Of a DNA stretch of 64,000 nt, positions 15,300 to 25,900 are shown piece after piece. Position 1 is the first letter of the stretch. Each line of letters starts with the position of its first letter. This stretch comes from Penaeus vannamei (lineage: Eukaryota; Arthropoda; Malacostraca; Decapoda; Penaeidae): NCBI RefSeq assembly GCF_042767895.1, contig NC_091589.1:19331712-19395711 (forward strand). The letters run 5' to 3'. Both the position numbers and the translations under genes were made by a program. The notes under the pieces are model-generated. The model was not told the DNA's origin. It saw only the letters and a program-made list of their open reading frames with translations, and made no database searches.

Positions 15300-15327
15300 C
15301 TGTCTGATGTTGTGGGTATTCAGGCAG
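15300..15327. other. Hairpin 3 of a three-copy set
   Basis: CTGTCTGA (15300-15307) pairs with TCAGGCAG (15320-15327). There are eight pairs; the fourth becomes G-T (G-U in RNA). The fifth pair is C-G, as in hairpin 2. The loop keeps the TTGTGGGT-type sequence of hairpin 1. Confidence 0.7.
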
Positions 15328-15459
15328 TCTTCGTGACCATTCCCTTCATTGACTTTGCCAGTTCAGCCTTCTTATTGAGTTATTGCTTAATTCTTTTGTT
15401 CACTGTTTACACAAGTACTCTTACTAGGTATCCGTCAGCATTAGCTTTGGAGTTTAACA

Positions 15460-15488
15460 GTTAACGTCCATTTGGGTTGGATGTTAAC
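15460..15488. other. Inverted repeat around two GTTAAC sites
   Basis: GTTAACGTCCA and TGGATGTTAAC form an 11-bp stem with one G-T pair and a loop of about 7 nt. A further 8-bp inverted repeat (GTGCATCA at 15619-15626, TGATGCAC at 15647-15654) lies downstream. Function unknown. Confidence 0.6.
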
Positions 15489-16004
15489 AATTTAACGTAA
15501 TTTAGGGACTTGGATGTTTTTATGCTGACCCCCTAGTAACAGTACTTCTGGAGTTGGGACGCCAACTTAGGGAAGACATTTTTTATATCGTGGTAAGTTT
15601 ATCTGGTGTTGATTTCTCGTGCATCATCGCCGCTGTGATAAATTGGTGATGCACACACCTTGCTTTTACTTTTCGTGACTGAAAAATGCCTGCAATTCCC
15701 TAGTGAGTGTAACTTGCTCTCTAAATAAACATCGTACCATCTTAGAGCTTTTACTCAACTCCAGTCAGAATAATTTATACAACCACCAAAGTTCTGGTTC
15801 TGACCAAGGTTAGATGCCTAAATCTTTCTCGGACTCGGGTCTCCTAAACAGCACATTGCTGGTTGCTCTGATATCTAGCAACCCTTGAAAGGCTGTAAAA
15901 AGGCTAGTCAAATCAGAGAATATTAAGCTGATATTCAAAGAACAGATTAATTTTGCTATACCTGGGTTCCCGCTCCCAGCAGGCGGATGCTCAAACAGAA
16001 GGGA

Positions 16005-16104
16005 AGAAGAAGAATTCTATGATCTTGCTTTTTTCTTCCAAACACGTCCACGCAGACGCTCAGCCTACGCTATCTCCCTTTTCACGTCTACACACTTACA
16101 CATC
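16005..16104. repeat. Element X copy 1, left part
   Basis: Matches the left 100 bp of the two other X copies (53862 and 60243): AGAATTCTATGATCTTGC, then CACGCAGACGCTCAGCCTAC, then TCTACACAC. X is interrupted here by the LTR-like insertion at 16105-17389 and continues at 17390. X has no open frame of note, no clear RNA polymerase III boxes and no convincing terminal inverted repeats, so its class is unknown. Confidence 0.8.
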
Positions 16105-17389
16105 TGTAAGGTGGTCTTGGATGCTGCATCTCATCCTCTCTGCTCTCCCGCTCTGACTGCCGTGTTGGAGGATTGTTTGTGTCTCACCTCGGTTTTGGGC
16201 CGTTTTTTCTCGTTTTTATTGACTTTTATTGTTTTACTTTAGTTTCCCCTTTTTATTCTGTGTTTTCTTTTAACATTTTTATTCATGATTTAACAACGAG
16301 ACATTTTTAAGACCCTTTCATCGTTTAGCTTTTATTCATTTTAGTTTTTTAACATTCAATAAAGTTTTAAGGTCTCGTTTTTACTTAGTTTTCATTTTAA
16401 GTTGTAGGGGGAACATTTTTTACGTACAGTGTTTATTTGTTCTTTTTAGTTATCGCTTTTCTTTTTCTTATGATTTCAATTTTATACATTTAGTTATATT
16501 TTTGTTCGTTTTTATACAGTTTTAGCTTATTTATTACGGGAATATATTTTGTATAAATGTTTGGCCTCTGACGTCACCGGGGCATTGGAAAAAGAAACAA
16601 TAAACAGTACGTCGAGACGTCAACGAGTGTGTTTGACTATCCTCCGAAGCTTTGAACCACCGGCAGTGTCGCCATATTTGTTGAACCGAACACAGAGACG
16701 ATCACGGAAGATAATAAGTTAAGTACTGAGATCATGATATTCTTTACATAGGAGCTGGACGTGATCTCAAAAACATTTTTATTGAATAATTAGAACATCC
16801 TTTTATTTATTTACTTTTAAATGAATTTGGCTGGCCTGTTTCTCTTTGTTTTATTCGTAACTTCTAACTTTTCAAAGTAGGAAGTCTGAGTGATCTTTTA
16901 GTTTTAGTTTTCCTGGTTCGGTGTCACCAGACTCGGGTTTTATACTGTCGTATTTTTTTCTTTTAGGTTTAAGGGGTTTTAAGCCTTCAGCTCTGACGCC
17001 AGACATGCTGGTTTTGTCTTAGTTTTATGGTAAGGCCTTCAGCCAGGCTCTCCACTCTGGAAGTCTTTTCTTTTAGTTTTTGCATACGACAGTCAGTAAT
17101 TTTAGGTGCCTTTAGCACATTCTTTTACTTTTGTATTTTTCTTAGATTACTTTTTAGTATGTATTTTACCATATGGTTAGGTTGAACGTCAGAAAGTGGT
17201 ATTCATACTGGAACACCCCTATTCATGATTCACTCTCCCCCCACGCTACCACTTAAAGGGATTGAATTGACAGGGGTTAACCAGGTCTATTTGCGCCTGT
17301 ATCCCCCGCCAGCATCAAGGGAGGGCAGAATTCTAAGAGTGCCTTGAAGAACTGGAACGGGACCCCTGGGTTAGACGGATCACACTACA
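16105..17389 (+). mobile_element. Solo LTR-like insertion in element X
   Basis: The 1285-bp segment begins TGTA and ends TACA and is flanked by the 4-bp direct repeat CATC (16101-16104 and 17390-17393). X copies at 53.9 and 60.3 kb read straight through this point with a single CATC, so they act as empty sites. TG...CA ends with a 4-6 bp target duplication are typical of LTR retroelements. TATAAA (16552-16557) precedes AATAAA (16599-16604) by about 45 bp, as expected for a U3-R boundary on the + strand, although another AATAAA lies at 16358-16363. There is no gag or pol and no second LTR, so a solo LTR is the simplest reading. Orientation is inferred only from the TATA/poly(A) order. A 10-bp inverted repeat (ACTGTCGTAT 16944-16953, ATACGACAGT 17084-17093) lies inside. 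Confidence 0.72.
16552..16604 (+). promoter_or_regulatory. Possible LTR promoter: TATA box, CRE site, poly(A) signal
   Basis: TATAAA at 16552-16557, a perfect CRE palindrome TGACGTCA at 16569-16576 and AATAAA at 16599-16604 lie within about 50 bp. In an LTR this would place the RNA start and the poly(A) site close together. The motifs are short and could be chance. The same set is repeated at 18661-18713 in the duplicated contig end. Confidence 0.3.
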
Positions 17390-17639
17390 CATCCAATATT
17401 CAACACACAAATTCTGTACTTTCTTTCCACCCTTCTCTGATACAACACCCACACCCACTTACACGGCATACAAGGTTCCCGAACCTACTAATCGGGTGGT
17501 GGCAGCGTGCCGTAGGCCTGGAACCTTACATCTGTTCACTGCAGACGAATCTTTCCTTTAAGCAAAAACCATATTCTCGGTTGAGCCCGGACTCAACCAA
17601 ACCACTTCAAATCTACTGGGTCTACTCCTCGCTACAATT
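17390..17639. repeat. Element X copy 1, right part
   Basis: Continues X after the LTR: ATCCAATATTCAACACACAA, then CTTTCTTTCCACCCTTCTCT, then ACGAATCTTTCCTTTAAGC, ending CTACTCCTCGCTACAATT. It carries a 7-bp stem hairpin (GGTTGAG / CTCAACC, 17579-17598) that is also present in the other copies. About 30 bp at 17488-17517, containing TGGTGGCAGCG, are absent from the other two copies. Satellite in + orientation follows directly. Confidence 0.8.
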
Positions 17640-17875
17640 GTCGTTATAATTTGAAAAATTATCAATATTGTTATCATCATTACAAAAATAGTTGTAATGA
17701 TGAAAATGACAGTAATAATTAGCATAAGTCCATTTATGATGAAATAAAGGCAAACACTAATAAAATCCCAATAGTCGAAAAAAAAAGGCAAAATCTAGCG
17801 TATTACAGCCTTTCGAGAGAAAGGTCGAAAAAAATCCTTATCACTTTTGAATGATAATTATGATTTTAACATGAA
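17640..17875 (+). repeat. Family A satellite, start of block 3 (contig end)
   Basis: After X the array resumes in + orientation (GAAAATGACAGTAATAATTA, then a module near 17775). The first monomer lacks the usual triplet stretch between TAATTAGCATAA and GTCCATTTATGATG. The sequence stops at the gap. The same stretch is repeated at 19749-19986. Confidence 0.85.
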
Positions 17876-18375
17876 NNNNNNNNNNNNNNNNNNNNNNNNN
17901 NNNNNNNNNNNNNNNNNNNNNNNNNNNNNNNNNNNNNNNNNNNNNNNNNNNNNNNNNNNNNNNNNNNNNNNNNNNNNNNNNNNNNNNNNNNNNNNNNNNN
18001 NNNNNNNNNNNNNNNNNNNNNNNNNNNNNNNNNNNNNNNNNNNNNNNNNNNNNNNNNNNNNNNNNNNNNNNNNNNNNNNNNNNNNNNNNNNNNNNNNNNN
18101 NNNNNNNNNNNNNNNNNNNNNNNNNNNNNNNNNNNNNNNNNNNNNNNNNNNNNNNNNNNNNNNNNNNNNNNNNNNNNNNNNNNNNNNNNNNNNNNNNNNN
18201 NNNNNNNNNNNNNNNNNNNNNNNNNNNNNNNNNNNNNNNNNNNNNNNNNNNNNNNNNNNNNNNNNNNNNNNNNNNNNNNNNNNNNNNNNNNNNNNNNNNN
18301 NNNNNNNNNNNNNNNNNNNNNNNNNNNNNNNNNNNNNNNNNNNNNNNNNNNNNNNNNNNNNNNNNNNNNNNNNNN
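17876..18375. other. Assembly gap, exactly 500 N
   Basis: A run of 500 N, the same length as the gap at 43501-44000, so the size is a placeholder. The sequence before it (16267-17875) is repeated after it. Confidence 0.98.
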
Positions 18376-19986
18376 CTTTTAACATTTTTATTCATGATTT
18401 AACAACGAGACATTTTTAAGACCCTTTCATCGTTTAGCTTTTATTCATTTTAGTTTTTTAACATTCAATAAAGTTTTAAGGTCTCGTTTTTACTTAGTTT
18501 TCATTTTAAGTTGTAGGGGGAACATTTTTTACGTACAGTGTTTATTTGTTCTTTTTAGTTATCGCTTTTCTTTTTCTTATGATTTCAATTTTATACATTT
18601 AGTTATATTTTTGTTCGTTTTTATACAGTTTTAGCTTATTTATTACGGGAATATATTTTGTATAAATGTTTGGCCTCTGACGTCACCGGGGCATTGGAAA
18701 AAGAAACAATAAACAGTACGTCGAGACGTCAACGAGTGTGTTTGACTATCCTCCGAAGCTTTGAACCACCGGCAGTGTCGCCATATTTGTTGAACCGAAC
18801 ACAGAGACGATCACGGAAGATAATAAGTTAAGTACTGAGATCATGATATTCTTTACATAGGAGCTGGACGTGATCTCAAAAACATTTTTATTGAATAATT
18901 AGAACATCCTTTTATTTATTTACTTTTAAATGAATTTGGCTGGCCTGTTTCTCTTTGTTTTATTCGTAACTTCTAACTTTTCAAAGTAGGAAGTCTGAGT
19001 GATCTTTTAGTTTTAGTTTTCCTGGTTCGGTGTCACCAGACTCGGGTTTTATACTGTCGTATTTTTTTCTTTTAGGTTTAAGGGGTTTTAAGCCTTCAGC
19101 TCTGACGCCAGACATGCTGGTTTTGTCTTAGTTTTATGGTAAGGCCTTCAGCCAGGCTCTCCACTCTGGAAGTCTTTTCTTTTAGTTTTTGCATACGACA
19201 GTCAGTAATTTTAGGTGCCTTTAGCACATTCTTTTACTTTTGTATTTTTCTTAGATTACTTTTTAGTATGTATTTTACCATATGGTTAGGTTGAACGTCA
19301 GAAAGTGGTATTCATACTGGAACACCCCTATTCATGATTCACTCTCCCCCCACGCTACCACTTAAAGGGATTGAATTGACAGGGGTTAACCAGGTCTATT
19401 TGCGCCTGTATCCCCCGCCAGCATCAAGGGAGGGCAGAATTCTAAGAGTGCCTTGAAGAACTGGAACGGGACCCCTGGGTTAGACGGATCACACTACACA
19501 TCCAATATTCAACACACAAATTCTGTACTTTCTTTCCACCCTTCTCTGATACAACACCCACACCCACTTACACGGCATACAAGGTTCCCGAACCTACTAA
19601 TCGGGTGGTGGCAGCGTGCCGTAGGCCTGGAACCTTACATCTGTTCACTGCAGACGAATCTTTCCTTTAAGCAAAAACCATATTCTCGGTTGAGCCCGGA
19701 CTCAACCAAACCACTTCAAATCTACTGGGTCTACTCCTCGCTACAATTGTCGTTATAATTTGAAAAATTATCAATATTGTTATCATCATTACAAAAATAG
19801 TTGTAATGATGAAAATGACAGTAATAATTAGCATAAGTCCATTTATGATGAAATAAAGGCAAACACTAATAAAATCCCAATAGTCGAAAAAAAAAACGGC
19901 AAAATCTAGCGTATTACAGCCTTTCGAGAGAAAGGTCGAAAAAAATCCTTATCACTTTTGAATGATAATTATGATTTTAACATGAA
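18376..19986 (+). repeat. Near-identical copy of 16267-17875 (duplicated contig end)
   Basis: The 1611 bp match 16267-17875 (1609 bp). The only difference I noticed is two extra bases in the A-run of the satellite module, where the first copy has GTCG then nine A then GGC and the second has ten A then CGGC. It starts inside the LTR-like insertion, contains the rest of it (to 19498), the CATC duplication (19499-19502), the right part of X (to 19748) and the start of the satellite. This is almost certainly an unmerged overlap or the other haplotype, not a second insertion. Confidence 0.9.
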
Positions 19987-22900
19987 TTTAGGTAATTATG
20001 ATGATTTTCATGATAATGCCTTTATTATTAAATATAATGTTAATAATTATGATGATAATGACAATAATAATGATGATAATAATAAAAAGAGAATTATAAT
20101 AATTTTAATAATTACTGAGATAATACCAATAATGAACTCTATTCTAATAATTTTCATACCAATAATGACAATAGATATAATCATATTATCATTATTATTG
20201 ATATGATAATGAGAATTAGTCATTATTATTTCTAAAATTATCATTATTATTATTATTATAAAAATAATTATAATGATGAAAATGAGAGTAATAATTAGCA
20301 TAATAATCATTATAACTGCAATAATGATAATGATAATAATGATAATCATGACGATAGTGACTATAAGGGTGATAATCATAAGAATAATGACAATAATGAT
20401 GATAATGATAATAATAGTCATAGAGTCAATTTATAATGAAATAAAGGCTAAAACTAATAAAATCCCATATGTCGGAAAACCGGCAAAATCTAGCGTATTA
20501 CAGCCTTCTGAGAGAAAGGTCGGAAAAAAAACTTTTTCGCTTTTAAATGATAATTATGATTTTAACATTAATTCAGGTAATTATGATGATTTTCATGATA
20601 ATGTCTTTATTATAAACAATAATGATGATAATTATGATGATAATGACAATAATGATGATGAAAATAAAATAATAATTATAATGATAATTTTGATAATTAT
20701 TGCAATAATAGCAATAATGAACTCTATTCTAATAATTTTCATTCTAATAATGACAATATAATTAATAGTATCATTATTATTGTTATTATAATGATTATTA
20801 TTGTCATTATTTCTAAAATTATCATTATTATTATTATTATAAATATAGTTATAATGATGAAAATGAGAGGAGTAGTTATAATAATAATCATTATAACTGC
20901 AATAATGCTGATGATAATAAAGATAATCATGACGATAATGACTATAATGATGATAATCATAAGAATAATGACAATAATGATAATAATGATGATAATAATA
21001 ATCATAGAGTCCATTTATAATTAAATAAATGCGAAAACTAATATAATCCCTTAAGTCGAAAAAACGGCAAAATCTTGCCTTTGAGAGAAAGGTCGGAAAG
21101 AAACCTTTTTCGCTTTTAAATGATAATTATGATGATTTTAACATTAATTCAGATAATTATGATTATTTTCATGATAATTCCTTTATTATTAACAATAATG
21201 ATAATTACGATGATAATGACAATAATAATGATAATAAAAAATGATAATTATAACAATAATTTTGATAATTACTGCAATAATAGAAATAATTAACTCTATT
21301 CTAATAATTTTCATACTAATAATGACAATAGAAATAATAATAATATCATTATTATTGTTATTATAATGTGTATTATTGTCATTATTATTTCTAAAATTAT
21401 CGTTGTTATCATCATTATAAAAATAGTTATAATGATGAAAATGACAGTAATGATTAGCATAATAATCATTATAACTGTAATAATGATAATGATAATAATG
21501 ATAATCATGAAGATAATGACTATAATGATGATAATTATAAAAATACTGACAATAATGATAATAATAATCATAGAGTACATTTATAATGAAATAAAGGCTA
21601 AAACTAATAAAATCCCATTAGTCGAAAAAACGGAAAAATCAAGCGTATTACAGCCTTTTGAGAGAAAGGACGAAAAAAAAGCTTTTTCTTTTTTAAATGA
21701 GAATTATGATGATTTTAATATTAATTCAGGTAATTATGATGATTTTCATGATAATGCCTTTATTATTAATAATAATGATGATAATTATGAAGATAATAAC
21801 AATAATAATAATAATAATTATAAAAAAATTATACTTATAGCAATAATGAACTCTATTCTAATAATTTTCATACTAATAATGACAATAGAAATAATAATAA
21901 TATCATTATTATTGATATAATAATGATTATTATTGTCATTATTATTTCTAAAATTATCATTATTGTTATTATCATTATAAAAATAGTTATAATGATGAAA
22001 ATGCGAGTAATAATTAGCTTAATAATCATTATAACTGCAATAATGATAATGATAATAATGATAAACATGACGATAATGACTATAAGGATGATAATCATAA
22101 GAATAATGACAAAAAGGATGATAATGGTGATAATAATATTCATAGAGTCCATTTATAATGAAATAAAGGCGAAAATTAATAAAATCCCACAAGTCGAAAA
22201 AACGGCAAAATCTACCGTTTGATAGAAAGGTCGAATTTTGTTTTCGAATTTAAATGATAATTATGATGATTTTAACATCACTTGAGGTAATTACGATGAT
22301 TTTCATTATAATTCCTTAATTATTAACAATAATGATGATAATTATGATGATAATGACAATAATAATTATGATAATAATAAAATGATACTTATAATGATAA
22401 TTTTGATAATTACCGTAATAATAGCAATAAAGAACTCTATTCTAATAATTTTCATACCAATAATGACAAAAGAAATAAAAATAAAATAATTCTTATTGTT
22501 ATTATAATGATTATTGTTGTCATTATTATTTCTAAAATTATCATTATTATTATTATTATAAAAATAATCATAATGATGAAAATGACAGTAATAATTAGCA
22601 TAATAATCATTATAACTGCAATAATGATGATAATAATGATAATCATAACGATAATGACAATAATGATGATAATCATAAGAATAATGGCAGTAATGATGAT
22701 AATGGTGATAATAATAATCATACAGTCCATTTATAATGAAATAAAGGCTAAAACTAATAAAATCCCATAAGTCGAAAAACCGAAAAATCTATCGTATTAC
22801 AGCCTTTTGAAAGAAAGGTCGAAATCCCCCTTTCTCACTTTTAAATGGTAATAATGATGATTTTAACATTAATTCAGGTAATTATGATGATTTTCATGAT

Positions 22901-25900
22901 AATGCCTTTATTATTAACAATAATTATGATGATTATGATGATAATGACAATAATAATGATAATGATAATAGAATGAGAATTATAATAATTTTGATAATTA
23001 CTGCAATAATAGCAATTATGAATTCTATTCTAATAATTTTCATACTAATAATGACAATAGTAATAATAATTATATCATTATTATTGTTAACATAATGAGT
23101 ATTATTGTCATTATTATTTCTAAAATCATCATTATTGTTATTATCATTATAAAAATAGTTATAATGATGAAAATGAGAGTAATAATTAGCATAATAATCA
23201 TTACAACTACAATAATGACAATAATGATAATGATAACCATGATGATAATGACTATAATGATGATAATCATAATAATAATGACAATAATAATAATAATAAG
23301 CATAGAGTCCATTTATAATGAAATAAAGGCTAATACTAATTAAAGCCCAAAAGTCGAAAATTGCAAAATCTTTCGCATTACAGCCTTTTGAAAGTTCGAA
23401 AAAAAAAACATTTTTCGTTTTTAAAGTATATTTATGATTTTAACATGAATTCAGGTAATTATGATGATTTTCATGAAAATGCATTTAATATTAACGATAA
23501 TGATGATAATTATGATGATAATGAGAATAATAATGATGATAATAATAAAATGATAATTATAATGATAATTTTGATAATTACTGCAATAATAGCAATAATC
23601 AGCTCTATTCTAATAAATTTCATACTAATAATGACAATAGAAATAATAATAATAGCATTATTATTGTTATTATAATGAGTATTATTGTCATTATTATTTC
23701 TAAAATTTTTATTATTGTTATTATCATTACAAAAATAGTTATAATGATACAAATGACAGTGATAATTGGCATAATAATTATTATAACTGCAATAATGATA
23801 ATGATAATAATGATAATCATGAAGATAATGACTATAATGATGATAATCATAAGAATAATGGCAGTAATGATGATAATGATGATAATAATAATCACAGAGT
23901 CCATTTATAATTAAATAAATGATAAAACTAAACAAATCCCCAAAGTCGAGTAAATCGCAAAATCTAGCGTATTACAGGGTTTTGAGAGAAACGTCGAAAA
24001 AAAATCGCTTTTAAATGATAATTATGATTTTAGCGTGAATTCAGGAAATTTTGATGATTTTCATAATAATTCCTTTATTATTAACAAAAATGATGATAAT
24101 TATGATGATGACAATAATAATGATGATAATAATAATAAAATGATAATTATAATGAAAATTTCGATAATTACTGCAATAATAGCAATAACTAACTCTATTC
24201 TAATAATTTTCATACCAATAAAGGCAATAAAAATAATAATAAAATCATTATTATTGTTATTATATTGAGTATTATTGTCCGTATTATTTCTAACATTATC
24301 ATCATTGTTATTATCATTATAAAAATAGTTATAAAGATAAATAATTTAGTAATAATTATCATAATAATTATTATAACTGCAATAATGATAATGATAATAA
24401 TGATAATCATGACGATAATGACTATAATGATGATAATCATAAAAATAACGACAGTAATGATGATAATGATGATAATGCTAATCGTAGAGTCCATTTATAA
24501 TGAAATAAATGTTAAAACTAATAAAATCCCCAAAGCCGAAAAAACGGCAAAATCTAGGGTATTACAGCCTTTTCAGAGAATGGTCGAAAAACCGCTTTAG
24601 ATGATAATAATGATGATTTTAACATTAATTCATGTAATTATGATGATTTTCATGATAATGCCTTTTTATTAACAATAATGATGATAATTATGATGACAAT
24701 GACAATAATAATGAATGAAATAGTAATAAAATGATAATCATAATGATAATTACTGAAATAATAGCAATAATGAATATTCTAATAATTTTCATACTAATAA
24801 TGACAATATAAATTATAATAATAATATTATTATTGTTATAATAATGAGTATTATTGCCATTAATATTTCTAAAATTATCATTATTATTATTATCATTATA
24901 AAAATAGTTATAATGATGAAGATGACAGTAATAATTAGCATAATCATTATAACTGCAATAATGATAATGATAATAATGATGATCATGACGATAATGACCG
25001 TAATGATGATAATCATAAAAATAATGACAATAATGATGATAATAATAATGAGAGAGTCCATTTATAATGAAATAAAGGCTAAAACTAATAAAATCCCATA
25101 AGTCGAAAAAACGTTAAAATTTAGCGTATTAGCCTTTTGAGATAAACGTGGAAAAAGAAACCTTTTTCGCTTTTAAATGATAATTATGATGATTTCAATA
25201 TTAATTCAGGTAATTATGATGATTTTCATGATAATGCCTTTATTATTAACAATAATGATGATAATTATGATGATAATGATAATAATAATGAGAATAATAA
25301 TAAAATGATAATTATAATTATAATTTTCATGATTACTGCAATAATAGCAATAATGATCTCTAATTAATAATTTTCATAGTAATATTGGCAATGCAAATTA
25401 TAATAATATCAGTATTATTGTTATTATAATGAGCATTATTGTCATTATTATTTTTAAAATTATCATTATAAAAATAGTTATAATGATGAAAATAACAGTA
25501 ATAATTAGCATAATAATCATTATAACTGCAATAATGATAATGATAATAATGATAATCATGACGACAATTACAATAATCATGATAGTCATAAGAATAATGA
25601 CAATAATGATGATAATGAGGATAGATATAATCATAGAATCCATTTATAATTAAATAAAGGCGAAAACTAATAAAATCCCAAAAGTCGAAAAAACGGTAAA
25701 ATCTAGCGTATTACAGCCATATGAGAGATAGATAGAAAAAAAAACCTTTTTCGCTTTTAAATAATAATTATGATGATTTTAATATCAATTCAGGTAATTA
25801 TGATGATTTTCATGATAATTCCCTTATTATTAACAACAATGATGCTAATTATGATGTTAATGACAATAATAACGATGATAATATTAATAAAATGAAAATT

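Larger units (their letters stand above)
14771..15327 (+). repeat. Diverged direct repeats with GAGGATCCGTACCTCC box
   Basis: The 16-bp box occurs at 14771-14786, 14841-14856, 15039-15054 (GAGGATTCATATCTCC) and 15106-15121, and a weaker form at 15219-15233. Two kinds of context follow the box. In one it is followed by TTTTACAACYAAGTTA (14771 and 15039 copies). In the other it runs into a palindrome: ATAAAGATCTTTAT at 14861-14874, and the 16-bp perfect GATAAAGATCTTTATC at 15125-15140. The order box, palindrome, hairpin is repeated. This is therefore a short tandem duplication of a structured segment of roughly 265 bp, now diverged. Confidence 0.75.
13974..16004. other. Non-satellite island, hairpin-rich, no recognisable gene
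   Basis: About 2.0 kb of ordinary-complexity sequence between satellite and element X. The open frames here are short (about 100 residues or less), lack a recognisable domain and in part lack an ATG, so I do not call a gene. The interval contains five copies of a 16-bp box (GAGGATYCGTACCTCC and variants, 14771-15233), palindromes centred on AAGATCTT, and at least five inverted repeats, listed separately where best supported. It could be the untranslated or long-terminal part of a larger retroelement, or single-copy DNA trapped in the array. The sequence alone does not decide. Confidence 0.6.

Noticed and set aside
13974..17639. Whole island as one complete LTR retrotransposon
   Set aside because: No second LTR, no gag or pol and no target duplication at the island ends. 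Only the 1285-bp inner segment has LTR-type ends.
13974..17639. tRNA or rRNA genes in the island
   Set aside because: The hairpins found do not assemble into a cloverleaf, and no rRNA core sequence is recognisable.
17344..17649. 101-codon frame, repeated at 19453-19758
   Set aside because: It spans the end of the LTR-like insertion and element X. The repeat at 19453 is the duplicated contig end, and X copies elsewhere do not keep the frame. No domain is recognisable.
17841..18419. Open frames crossing the N run (also 43413-44045)
   Set aside because: They consist mostly of undetermined bases and cannot be judged.
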